A DNA stretch of 64,000 nt, taken from Mesorhizobium tianshanense (lineage in GTDB: Bacteria; Pseudomonadota; Alphaproteobacteria; Rhizobiales; Rhizobiaceae). The DNA lies in assembly GCF_007830515.1 (NCBI RefSeq), contig NZ_VLKT01000003.1, forward strand, positions 124,001-188,000, written 5' to 3'. Made by a program: the position numbers and the translations under genes. The notes beneath the pieces are model-generated. The model saw only the letters and a program-made list of their open reading frames with translations. It did not search any database and was not told the DNA's origin. Of the stretch, positions 56,227 through 64,000 are shown piece by piece. Numbering within the stretch: the stretch's first letter is position 1; every line of letters begins with the position of its first letter.

Positions 56227-57123
56227 TTAGATCGAAAACGCGCCGCTCGCCACCACAATGCCGCGCCCGGAAACGCTCACCGAGCCGGCATCTACATCTA
56301 CCTCAATGATGCTGGTACGTCCGAGAGCCGTGCCTTGCTCGACCTTGATTACGCCGGGCTGTGCAAGACCATGTGCAACGAGATGCGCGGCGAGCGGACC
56401 GGCCGCCGTGCCGGTTGCCGGATCCTCGGAAATGCCGACGGTCGGATTGAAAAAGCGCGCATACGCTATGGTTCCGGGCTGTAGTGGATCGAGCGAGAAG
56501 ACGTAGCAGCCTTCCCCGCCGACCTCGTTGAGCAGGTCGAAAAGCTGTTTGGCATCAGGCGAAATCCGGTTGACTGCTTCGCGATCGCGGATTGGCACCA
56601 GGAGATGGGCAGCACCAGTCGAGACCACCTGGCAAGGCACGACGTCCGCCGCTATTTCTTCGGCATCAAGGCCGAGTGCCTTGGCAAGAGCGCCAAGATT
56701 TGAGAGCTGCCGGCCGGCCACTGGGGCCTCTTGCTGCATAATGATCTTTTCCAGTCGCCCTTGGCTTCGCCAGATGGCCAATGGATATACCAGGTCGCCG
56801 ATCTGTTGGTGAAACCATGTTGGGCCATCGCGCAGATCGAGCCGCCCTGCTGCAGCGAGCCACCACCAAGCCCCTAACGTGTTGTGGCCGCCCGCACCGA
56901 AAACCTCTACGCCTTTCGGCGTGAAAGAGCGCAACTTCCAGTCGGCGTCAGCCCGGGTCGCCGGTAGGACAAAGGTGGTCTCGGACTGGTTGAACTCACG
57001 TGCAATGTTCTGCATGAGCTCGAGCGCCAACTCGGCACCGCCGTCGACCACCGCAAGTGAATTGCCCGTCAGCGGCTCTACTGCGAAGACATCGATGAAA
57101 TGAAATGGGATTGTTCTGCTCAT
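56227..57123 (-). CDS. PhzF-family isomerase/epimerase
   Basis: This 298-residue protein has the PhzF fold of two diaminopimelate-epimerase-like halves. Seen are FIDVFAVEPLTGNSLAVVD, NQSETTFVLPA (with the catalytic Glu of the family), FGAGGHNTLGAWW and EDPATGTAAGPLAAHLV. The start at ATG 57123 (MSRTIPFHFID) matches the family; a longer frame from 57198 does not. PhzF proteins outside phenazine clusters mostly have unknown substrates. It lies upstream of nothing obviously related; a VOC-fold gene on the same strand precedes it. Confidence 0.88.
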   Translation of the reverse strand: MSRTIPFHFIDVFAVEPLTGNSLAVVDGGAELALELMQNIAREFNQSETTFVLPATRADADWKLRSFTPKGVEVFGAGGHNTLGAWWWLAAAGRLDLRDGPTWFHQQIGDLVYPLAIWRSQGRLEKIIMQQEAPVAGRQLSNLGALAKALGLDAEEIAADVVPCQVVSTGAAHLLVPIRDREAVNRISPDAKQLFDLLNEVGGEGCYVFSLDPLQPGTIAYARFFNPTVGISEDPATGTAAGPLAAHLVAHGLAQPGVIKVEQGTALGRTSIIEVDVDAGSVSVSGRGIVVASGAFSI

Positions 57124-57210
57124 GTTTTCTCCGATGACCGCAATTGGGCCCGTTTCAGTCGTTCGGCTGAATGTTGGAAGGTCGCCAATGTCCCGCATCG
57201 CAGACAGTTT

Positions 57211-57564
57211 CTAGCGAAGATGCGAGAGCACGTTGAGCAGCTTGCCGGTCGGGTCGGCGATGAAGAAACGTCTTACGCCCCACGGTTCGTCGGTCAAATC
57301 GTAGACCACCCTGCAACCGATCTCGTTTGCGCGAAGATACACCTCATCGACATCGTCGACTTCGATCGAGAGATCGGGCACGGGGGTGCCTGAGCCGCCC
57401 TCGCTGGCGATGCTGATCTGCGGGATGGTTGTTTCGCCGGACGCCAGCGTGACGAGCCACCCGTGGTCCATGACGGCATCGAGCCCGAACAGGTCGGAAT
57501 AGAACCTCCGAACATCCGGGATGCTGTCCGTTGCGATATTCGTGACGATGCGCAGTACGGTCAT
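57211..57564 (-). CDS. VOC (glyoxalase/bleomycin-resistance) superfamily protein
   Basis: This 117-residue single VOC unit has MTVLRIVTNIATDSIPDVRRFYSDLFGL at its N-terminus and EPWGVRRFFIADPTGKLLNVLSH at its C-terminus. Possible metal ligands are few (Glu in EPWG and others), so an enzymatic role is uncertain. It shares strand with the PhzF-like gene, 87 bp away, and may be cotranscribed with it. Confidence 0.85.
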   Translation of the reverse strand: MTVLRIVTNIATDSIPDVRRFYSDLFGLDAVMDHGWLVTLASGETTIPQISIASEGGSGTPVPDLSIEVDDVDEVYLRANEIGCRVVYDLTDEPWGVRRFFIADPTGKLLNVLSHLR

Positions 57565-57696
57565 GCCATGGTCTCCTCTCCCTGGTACTGTCCGCAGCGG
57601 AGCGGCTTTGTGCGCCGGTCACGCCAAGTGGTGTCAACAGATGTCACCAGTCGCCCAAAAAGGGCATATCACATGTTGACAGGAGGCTGATTTCGA

Positions 57697-57734
57697 ATTA
57701 CGAGTGACGAAATTCAAAATTCGTCACTCGTAAT
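57697..57734. promoter_or_regulatory. 38-bp palindromic operator upstream of tetR
   Basis: ATTACGAGTGACGAA (57697-57711) and its exact inverse complement (57720-57734) flank eight bases. The right arm ends 16 bases before the start of the TetR gene. The length and symmetry suit a TetR dimer or a pair of dimers, so autorepression and control of the efflux genes is the likely role. Confidence 0.85.
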
Positions 57735-57750
57735 GAGTTGCTGAAACGCC

Positions 57751-58359
57751 ATGCATGATACCCTCGATACGGTGGTCGACTCGGCCCGGCAGGAGAACGT
57801 AGTGCGCATCCTCGATTGCGCCGAGCGCCTGTTCCGCCACTACGGCTACGGCAAGACCAATGTCGCCGACATAGCGCGCGAACTCGGCATGTCGACGGCC
57901 AACATCTACCGCTTTTTTGCGTCGAAGGTCGATATCCACCAAGCCGTTTGCGGCCGCATGCTCGCCACCTGCTACCAACTGACCTACGACGCCTGCCATG
58001 GTCCCGGAACCGCCAGCGAAAAGCTTCGCCGCTACGTGCGGACGCATCATCAGTGGACCCGCGACACCATGCTCGACCAGGAGAAGGTGCACGAAATGGT
58101 CGTCGTTGCCATCGAACGCGATTGGCACGTCATCGAGAAGCATATCGAAAGAATCCGCAGCCTGGTGGCGGAGGTGATCAGCGAGGGCATCGCAACCGGC
58201 GAGTTTACCGACCAGGACCCGGAAGTCGCTTCGCGGTGTTTCGGCGCCGCCATCATTACCCTCTGTCACCCGCAGATGGTCGCCCAATGTCTTGCCAAGG
58301 AGAACCGGGCGATGCCGGACGAGCTTATCGAGTTTGCGATCAGGGCCTTGAAGAAATGA
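57751..58359 (+). CDS. TetR-family regulator of the RND efflux genes
   Basis: This 202-residue repressor has a helix-turn-helix near residues 32-54 (TNVADIARELGMSTANIYRFF) and a helical ligand domain. It starts 16 bases after a 38-bp palindrome. The adaptor gene begins 53 bp after its stop on the same strand, so tetR, adaptor and pump form one transcription unit under probable autorepression. Loss of DNA binding on contact with a toxic compound would derepress the pump; the compound is unknown. Confidence 0.9.
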   Translation: MHDTLDTVVDSARQENVVRILDCAERLFRHYGYGKTNVADIARELGMSTANIYRFFASKVDIHQAVCGRMLATCYQLTYDACHGPGTASEKLRRYVRTHHQWTRDTMLDQEKVHEMVVVAIERDWHVIEKHIERIRSLVAEVISEGIATGEFTDQDPEVASRCFGAAIITLCHPQMVAQCLAKENRAMPDELIEFAIRALKK

Positions 58360-58412
58360 CCGGCGGCGTCCGCCGGGCCTCGATAATTCATTTCCAGTTC
58401 GGGAGTACACAA

Positions 58413-59564
58413 GTGTCTTTGTCCAAATCCATCATGAACACGGCCGTTGGTCCGGCTCTGGTCGTCGTCGCGGCGCTCGGGCTCGCCGGCTGTTCGCAGG
58501 AAAAAGTGGAAGTCAAGGACATCATCCGGCCGGTCAAGGTGGTCGAGATCGCCAAGGCGAATGACACCCGTGAGCTCTCCTACTCCGGATCGGTGCGCGC
58601 CCGCACCGAGATGAATCTTGGATTCCGCATCAACGGCAAGATCACCGAGCGGCTGGTCGACATCGGCCAACGCGTGAAGCCGGGCGATGTTCTGGCCCGC
58701 ATCGATCCCGCCGACTACGACCTTTCGGTCAAGAGCGCCGAGGCGGCACTCGAGGCCGCCGAGCGGCAGGTCGAGACAACAGACCTTGCCCGCCGTCGCG
58801 CCGAACAGTTGTTTGCCAAGCACTTCGCGTCGAAATCGCAGCTCGAACAGGCGACGCTCAGTTACGATCAGGCCGTCGCCACCCGGAATTCCGCCCGCTC
58901 ATCGCTTGACCAGGCGAAAAACCAGGTCCTCTACACCGACGTCAAGGCGGACAGGAACGGCATCGTCACATCAGTCACTGCCGACGTCGGTCAGGTGGTC
59001 GGCTCTGGCACGCCGGTCGTGACCGTTGCCGTCGATGGCGAAAAGGAAGTGCTGATCGCGGTTCCGGAAATGGATATCGCCCAGTTCAAGCCGGGCAAGG
59101 ACGTCAAGGCAGGGTTCTGGTCCGACGATGCGCTGACGCTCGACGGCAAGGTCCGCGAAGTCGCCGGCAGCGCCGATCAGCAGTCGCGCACCTTCGCCGT
59201 TCGCGTCAGCCTGCCCAACGATCCGCGCGTGCTTCTCGGCATGACCGCGACCATTGAAGCTTCGGCGGCCAACAACAGTCCGCAAAGCGTATCGATCCCG
59301 TTGAGCGCGCTGGCGCAAAAGGATGGCCAGCAGATCGTCTGGACCGTGGACCGCAACGGCGAGACCGTCCATGCGCGTCCGATCAAGGTCGCCGAGTTCA
59401 CCGCCGACGGCGTGCATGTTGCCGAAGGACTGAAATCCGGCGACGTCGTCGTTGCCGCCGGCACGCAATTCATGACCGAAAACCTGAAGGTCAAGCTGAC
59501 CGGCGATGCGGTGCAGTCCGCATCGGCGAACGATGATGGCGACGCCGCCAAGCGCATGCGCTGA
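58413..59564 (+). CDS. RND efflux periplasmic adaptor (lipoprotein)
   Basis: This 383-residue membrane-fusion protein starts at a GTG (58413) with GGGAG seven bases upstream. The signal ends in a lipobox (ALGLAGCSQEK), so the Cys would be lipidated and anchor it in the inner membrane. A lipoyl-like half (GFRINGKITERLVDIGQRVKPGDVLARI), a coiled-coil hairpin (about 90-160) and the matching second half (YTDVKADRNGIVTSVTADVGQVV) follow in order, then the beta-barrel. It bridges the pump at 59816 to an outer-membrane channel, which is not encoded nearby. Confidence 0.92.
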   Translation: MSLSKSIMNTAVGPALVVVAALGLAGCSQEKVEVKDIIRPVKVVEIAKANDTRELSYSGSVRARTEMNLGFRINGKITERLVDIGQRVKPGDVLARIDPADYDLSVKSAEAALEAAERQVETTDLARRRAEQLFAKHFASKSQLEQATLSYDQAVATRNSARSSLDQAKNQVLYTDVKADRNGIVTSVTADVGQVVGSGTPVVTVAVDGEKEVLIAVPEMDIAQFKPGKDVKAGFWSDDALTLDGKVREVAGSADQQSRTFAVRVSLPNDPRVLLGMTATIEASAANNSPQSVSIPLSALAQKDGQQIVWTVDRNGETVHARPIKVAEFTADGVHVAEGLKSGDVVVAAGTQFMTENLKVKLTGDAVQSASANDDGDAAKRMR

Positions 59565-59815
59565 CGGCCAAGCGAATAAAACCGGCTTTTCATCGCATCG
59601 GCGCAAGCCGCGAGGTCAAGCAGGTCATGGTTTCCGGGCGGCAGGTGCCCGATTGTCGAGACGCCAGGTCGATGCAACCCCCGCCATCGATCCTAGCGTC
59701 CCACCGCGATGAGTGTCTCTCCGCTCGGAAAGCCTCGCCGCCCGGAAGCCAGCATCGGAAGTTCCGTGGGCATGCGACGCGCGTGCGCTGACGATCAGAA
59801 AAATGGACTGGCGCT

Positions 59816-62800
59816 ATGACCACCGACACCAATGAAAAGCGGCCCTTCAATCTTTCGCGCTGGGCAATCGGGCACCCGAGCATTGCGCGGTTCCTGTTCG
59901 GCCTGATCATCGTGGCCGGTGCGCTCGGCCTGATGCGCATGGGCCAGAAGGAAGACCCGGATTTCACCTTCCGCGTCATGGTCGTCCAGGCGGTCTGGCC
60001 GGGTGCCTCGATCCAGGAGATGGAGGACCAGGTCGTCAACAAGATCGAGCGCAAGCTGCAGGAAACGCCGCATCTCGATTTCGTCCGTTCCTACACGCGC
60101 GCCGGCAGCGCCATCATCACCTTGCAGGTGAAAGGCGACACCAACTCCGAGCAGGTCGCGGAGGCCTTCTACCAGGTGCGCAAGAAGGTCGGCGATATCT
60201 CGAACGAGCTGCCGCAGGGGCTGCTCGGGCCCTATTTCAACGATGAGTTCGGCGACACTTTCATCACCTTGCATTCAATCAGCGGCGACGGCTACAGCTA
60301 TCCCGAGCTGAAGAAATTCGCCATCCAGGCGCGCGACATGCTGCTGACGACGCCCGGCGTCGAGAAGGCCGTGATCATCGGCGACCAGCCGGAAAAGATC
60401 TATATCGACGTTTCGTCCAAAGCGCTTGCCCAGCGCGGCCTGACGCTCACCGATCTGCAGAACGCGATCAGGGGTCAGAACAATGTCGATCCGGCGGGCT
60501 CGGTCGATACTGGCCAGCGTTCGGTGCGCATCTCGGTCGATGGCGACGTGACCAAAGCGGCCGACATCCGCGAACTTCGCCTGCGCGCCGGCAACCAGGT
60601 GACGCGCCTCGGCGACATCGCCACCGTGATCTCCGGCCTCGAGGATCCCTATCAGCGCAAATACCGTTTCAACGGCCACGACAGCGTCCAGGTCGGTGTC
60701 GTCATGGCCAAGGGCTTCAACGTCACCGATGTCGGCAAGGACGTCGAGGCGACCTATCACCGCTTCGAAGAGGCGCTGCCTTACGGTGTTTCGGTCGATC
60801 AGATTTCCGACCAGCCGGAAGTCGTCAGGGAAGCGGTGGGCGAGTTCATGACGGCGCTTGGCGAAGCGTTGCTGATCGTGCTTGTCGTGTCGTTCCTGAC
60901 GATCGGCTGGCGTTCGGGCCTGGTGATCGCGATCACCATTCCGCTCGTTCTGGCCGCCACCTTCGCCATCATGTACGAGATCGGCATCGATCTGCAGCGC
61001 ATCTCGCTCGGCGCGCTGATCATTGCGCTCGGCCTGCTCGTCGACGACGCGATGATCGTCGTCGAAATGATGGAGCGCAAGCTCGAGGAGGGACTGGTCA
61101 AGATCGAGGCGGCGAGCTTCGCTTATACCTCGACGGCCTTCCCGATGCTGACCGGCACGCTGATCACCACCGCCGGCTTCATTCCGGTCGGCTTCGCGGC
61201 CTCGACGGCCGGTGAATATGTGCGCACGCTGTTTTATGTCGTTGGCATCGCGCTGGTCGTCTCCTGGTTCGTGGCGGTCTATTTCACCCCATGGCTCGGC
61301 CACATGATCCTCAAGCAGCGAAAACATGCCGGCAGCCATCACGATGTCTTCGACACGCGCTTCTACCGCCGGCTTCGCGCCACCGTCGGCTGGTCCGTAC
61401 GCCACCGCATCATCGTGCTGGTGATGACGCTGGTGACCTTCGCAACCAGCCTGTGGGCGTTCCAGTTCATCCCGCAGAGCTTCTTCCCGCAGTCGTCTCG
61501 TCCGGAAATCCTCGTTGACCTCTGGCTGCCGGAAGGCACCAGCATCAAGGAAGTCGAGGCGCAGGCCAAGGCGCTCGAAACCAGGATGATGGACGATCAC
61601 GACAAGCGCTTCATCGCCACCTATATCGGCGAGGGCGCGCCGCGCTTCTTCCTGCCGCTCGACCAGCAGCTTAGCAATCCGAACTTCGCCCAGCTTCTGG
61701 TGATGGCCAATGACGAACCGGCCCGCGAGCGGCTGATTGTCAAGCTGCGCACCATTCTGGCCGAGGATTTCCCGTCGATCCGCGCCAAGGTCGACCGCCT
61801 GTTCCTCGGTCCGCCCACGGGCTGGCCGGTGCAGATGCGCGTCATGGGCCCGGATCGTCAGGAGGTGCGCCGCATCGCCGACGAGGTGAAGGCGAAGTTC
61901 CAGGCAAATCCGCTGCTCGGCGCCGTCCACGACGACTGGCTGGAGCCGGTGCCGGAGATGAAGCTGGTGATCGACCAGGATCGCGCCCGTGCGCTCGGCG
62001 TCACTTCGCAGCGCATCCGCCAGATGCTGCAGGCGACGATGTCGGGAGCGCCGCTCGACGATTTCCGCGACGGCGAGGAGACCGTTTCGATCATCGCCCG
62101 CGAACCGGAGGCGAGCCGTCACCTGCTGTCGGCGGTCGACTCCGTCTATATCCCGACGGATTTCGGTGGCTTCGTGCCGCTGTCGCAGGTCGCCAAGGTC
62201 GTACCTGTGCTGGAGCAAGGCGTCGAATGGCGGCGCAACCGCCTGCCGACCATCAGCGTGCGCGCCACGCTGCCGGATGGCGTGCAGTCGAACGACGTCG
62301 TCATGAAGATGTACAGCGAGATGCAGGGCCTGCGCGACGGTCTGGCACCCGGCTACAACATCGAGATCCAGGGCGGCGCCGAGGATTCGGCCGAAAGCCA
62401 GGCTTCTATCGCTGCCAAGGCGCCGATCATGCTGGCCGTCATCGTCGTGCTGCTGATGATCCAGCTGCAGCATTTCGGCAAGGCGATGCTGGTGCTGGCG
62501 ACCGGTCCGCTCGGCATCATCGGTGCGGCGGCGGCACTTTTGATCAGTGGTGCGCCTTTCGGCTTCGTCGCCATCCTCGGCGTCATCGCGCTGCTCGGCA
62601 TCATCATGCGTAACTCGATCATCCTGGTCGACCAGATCGACCAGGACATTGCGTCCGGCATGGAGCGTTCCGAGGCGATCATCGGCTCGGCCGTCCGCCG
62701 TTTCCGGCCGATCATGCTGACGGCGCTGACGGCGGTCCTGGCGCTGATCCCGATTTCGCGCGGCGTCTTCTGGGGTCCGCTCGCCTATGCCATGATGGGC

Positions 62801-62962
62801 GGCATCCTGGTCGCCACGGTGCTCACCATCCTTGTCCTTCCGGCAGGCTATGCCCTGTTCTTCGGCAGGGAGCGCAAGAAGGCCGGGGACGCGGAGCAGG
62901 CGGCCGAGCCGGAGCTGGCAGAAAACGACGACAGGCCGCGACTGCCGCTGGCCGCCGAATAG
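59816..62962 (+). CDS. RND efflux pump inner-membrane transporter
   Basis: This 1048-residue proton-driven exporter has twelve membrane helices in two repeats and large periplasmic loops. The proton-relay Asp pair is visible in LGLLVDDAMIVVEMMERK, and FGFVAILGVIALLGIIMRNSIILVDQID marks the second repeat. Its length is normal for the family. It is 251 bp from the adaptor gene; that gap contains no gene I can support. It belongs to the group often paired with lipoprotein adaptors of this type. The substrate is unknown, but drug or solvent export is usual. Confidence 0.93.
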   Translation: MTTDTNEKRPFNLSRWAIGHPSIARFLFGLIIVAGALGLMRMGQKEDPDFTFRVMVVQAVWPGASIQEMEDQVVNKIERKLQETPHLDFVRSYTRAGSAIITLQVKGDTNSEQVAEAFYQVRKKVGDISNELPQGLLGPYFNDEFGDTFITLHSISGDGYSYPELKKFAIQARDMLLTTPGVEKAVIIGDQPEKIYIDVSSKALAQRGLTLTDLQNAIRGQNNVDPAGSVDTGQRSVRISVDGDVTKAADIRELRLRAGNQVTRLGDIATVISGLEDPYQRKYRFNGHDSVQVGVVMAKGFNVTDVGKDVEATYHRFEEALPYGVSVDQISDQPEVVREAVGEFMTALGEALLIVLVVSFLTIGWRSGLVIAITIPLVLAATFAIMYEIGIDLQRISLGALIIALGLLVDDAMIVVEMMERKLEEGLVKIEAASFAYTSTAFPMLTGTLITTAGFIPVGFAASTAGEYVRTLFYVVGIALVVSWFVAVYFTPWLGHMILKQRKHAGSHHDVFDTRFYRRLRATVGWSVRHRIIVLVMTLVTFATSLWAFQFIPQSFFPQSSRPEILVDLWLPEGTSIKEVEAQAKALETRMMDDHDKRFIATYIGEGAPRFFLPLDQQLSNPNFAQLLVMANDEPARERLIVKLRTILAEDFPSIRAKVDRLFLGPPTGWPVQMRVMGPDRQEVRRIADEVKAKFQANPLLGAVHDDWLEPVPEMKLVIDQDRARALGVTSQRIRQMLQATMSGAPLDDFRDGEETVSIIAREPEASRHLLSAVDSVYIPTDFGGFVPLSQVAKVVPVLEQGVEWRRNRLPTISVRATLPDGVQSNDVVMKMYSEMQGLRDGLAPGYNIEIQGGAEDSAESQASIAAKAPIMLAVIVVLLMIQLQHFGKAMLVLATGPLGIIGAAAALLISGAPFGFVAILGVIALLGIIMRNSIILVDQIDQDIASGMERSEAIIGSAVRRFRPIMLTALTAVLALIPISRGVFWGPLAYAMMGGILVATVLTILVLPAGYALFFGRERKKAGDAEQAAEPELAENDDRPRLPLAAE

Positions 62963-63046
62963 AGTTGTTGGCCGAATAGAGTTGTTGGCAGATGTGACGT
63001 CCAGGGGTTAAATCCGCCACCGGCAGGAGCGCTGGAGGAGGACGTC

Positions 63047-64000
63047 ATGACCATAGCTCAGGCACCGGTGGCGCCGCGCCAGCCGATCGACGGACGCCAT
63101 CGCCAGATGTTCGTCGATGGCGCCTGGATCGATGCCCGCTCGGGCCGGACCATGGAGACCCGCAATCCGGCCACCGGCGCGGTCATCGCCACGGTGCCGC
63201 GCGGCGATCGCCAGGATATCGAGCTGGCGGTGACTGCTGCGCGCAAGGCCTTCGACGGGCCGTGGAGCCGGTTCAAGCCCTATGAGCGGCAGGTGCTGCT
63301 CCTCAAGATCGCCGACCTCTTCGAAAAGCACTGGGAGGAGATCAGCCGCTCGGACACGACCGACATGGGCATGCCGATCGTGCGCACCCTGGCCAACCGC
63401 AATCGCGTCATCGGCATGCTGCGCTACTACGCCGGGATAGTGACGTCCCTGCATGGCGAGACGATCGAGAACTCGCTGCCGGGCGAAATCGTCTCCTTCA
63501 CCCGCAAGGAGCCGGTCGGCGTCGTCGGCGCCATCATCCCCTGGAACGCACCGACGGCCGCTTCTGTCTGGAAGATCGGGCCGGCGCTGGCGACCGGCTG
63601 CACCATCGTGCTGAAACCTTCGGAAGAGGCGCCGCTGACGCCGCTGCTGATCGCCGACATCATGAACGAGGCCGGCGTTCCCAAAGGCGTCGTCAACATC
63701 GTGACCGGCACAGGCGCCGAGGCAGGTGCGGCACTTGCCGAGCATATGGGCGTCGACAAGATCGTCTTCACCGGCTCGACGGCGACCGGCCAGTCGATCG
63801 TCCGCGCCTCGGCCGGCAACCTCAAGCGCGTCTCGCTGGAGCTCGGCGGCAAGTCGCCGGTCATCGTCTGCGCCGACGCCGATCTCGACAAGGCCGTGCC
63901 GGTGGCGGCGATGTCGGTGTTCGCCAATTCCGGCCAGATCTGCATCGCCGGCTCGCGCCTGTTCGTCGAACGCTCCATCCATGACGACTTCGTCGCGCGG
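63047..64000 (+). CDS. Aldehyde dehydrogenase (3' end cut by window)
   Basis: The first 318 residues of an NAD(P)-dependent aldehyde dehydrogenase are visible, beginning MTIAQAPVAPRQPIDGRH. Present are GAIIPWNAPTAASVWKIGPAL (cofactor-binding Asn), KPSEEAPLTP, FTGSTATGQSIV, the catalytic Glu in SLELGGKSP and the catalytic Cys in SGQICIAGSRLFV. GGAGGAGG precedes the ATG. It follows the pump gene on the same strand after 84 bp, but a functional link is not evident. The substrate cannot be told. Confidence 0.93.
   Translation, partial: MTIAQAPVAPRQPIDGRHRQMFVDGAWIDARSGRTMETRNPATGAVIATVPRGDRQDIELAVTAARKAFDGPWSRFKPYERQVLLLKIADLFEKHWEEISRSDTTDMGMPIVRTLANRNRVIGMLRYYAGIVTSLHGETIENSLPGEIVSFTRKEPVGVVGAIIPWNAPTAASVWKIGPALATGCTIVLKPSEEAPLTPLLIADIMNEAGVPKGVVNIVTGTGAEAGAALAEHMGVDKIVFTGSTATGQSIVRASAGNLKRVSLELGGKSPVIVCADADLDKAVPVAAMSVFANSGQICIAGSRLFVERSIHDDFVAR

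Noticed and set aside
59565..59815. Possible small gene between the adaptor and the RND pump
   Set aside because: Frames are short, lack ribosome sites and show no family features; 251 bp left unassigned.
60275..62473. 732-codon minus-strand frame opposite the RND pump gene
   Set aside because: It is a shadow of the pump gene, with long Asp/His/Arg runs and no motif.

Overview
The window looks like chromosomal DNA of a Mesorhizobium-like alphaproteobacterium (Rhizobiales). The evidence is high-GC coding throughout, three copies of rhizobial palindromic intergenic elements (near 7527, 19735 and 52962), a Brucella/Mesorhizobium-type lumazine synthase (RibH2) behind an FMN riboswitch, and an erythritol locus of rhizobial layout. 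Almost the whole window is accessory carbon catabolism: modules that pair a dedicated ABC importer with enzymes and a local regulator. No rRNA, tRNA, CRISPR array or intact mobile element was found.

Layout. (1) 1-4772: a LacI-regulated CUT1 sugar ABC importer on the minus strand, with twin AAACGTTT operators. (2) 4973-16810: a long plus-strand erythritol operon made of an EryD-like SorC regulator, a Tat-exported binding protein, two permeases, two unlike ATPases, EryA kinase, a 2-hydroxyacid dehydrogenase, EryB and EryC. (3) 16847-22777: class II fructose-bisphosphate aldolase, a DeoR regulator with TpiA-like (EryH) and RpiB-like (EryI) isomerases, split DhaL/DhaK, and RibH2. (4) 22791-27835: a PaoABC-type periplasmic molybdenum aldehyde oxidoreductase with an AraC regulator. 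(5) 28006-43173: a D-apiose/D-apionate regulon (OiaK-like kinase, RuBisCO-like protein, FadR-type GntR, ApnL-like lactonase, ApsD-like dehydrogenase, ribose-type ABC importer, ApnO-like oxidoisomerase). It is interrupted by an outward-facing pair encoding a polysaccharide-export/coiled-coil protein and a Gly-rich secreted protein. (6) 43413-52832: MtnA, MtnK, a ribose-type ABC importer, a fused class II aldolase/short-chain dehydrogenase and a second SorC regulator. I read this as import and salvage of 5-methylthioribose or 5-deoxyribose. (7) 52962-64000: acyl-CoA synthetase, a transposase remnant, small stress-type genes, a TetR-controlled RND efflux pair and a truncated aldehyde dehydrogenase.

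How it fits together. Erythritol should be converted by EryA and EryB to L-erythrulose 1-phosphate and then by EryC/H/I to D-erythrose 4-phosphate. The decarboxylating (OiaX) branch of D-apionate catabolism also ends in L-erythrulose 1-phosphate, and module 5 carries no isomerases of its own. The two halves of the window therefore plausibly form one C4-phosphate network. Aldolase and DhaKL sit beside the isomerases where DHAP and erythrose 4-phosphate meet. The apiose genes are tied together by an identical 10-mer, CTGGTATAAT, upstream of three separate transcription units. The methylthioribose/deoxyribose module is organised around a 25-bp palindrome that contains perfect -35 hexamers in both directions.
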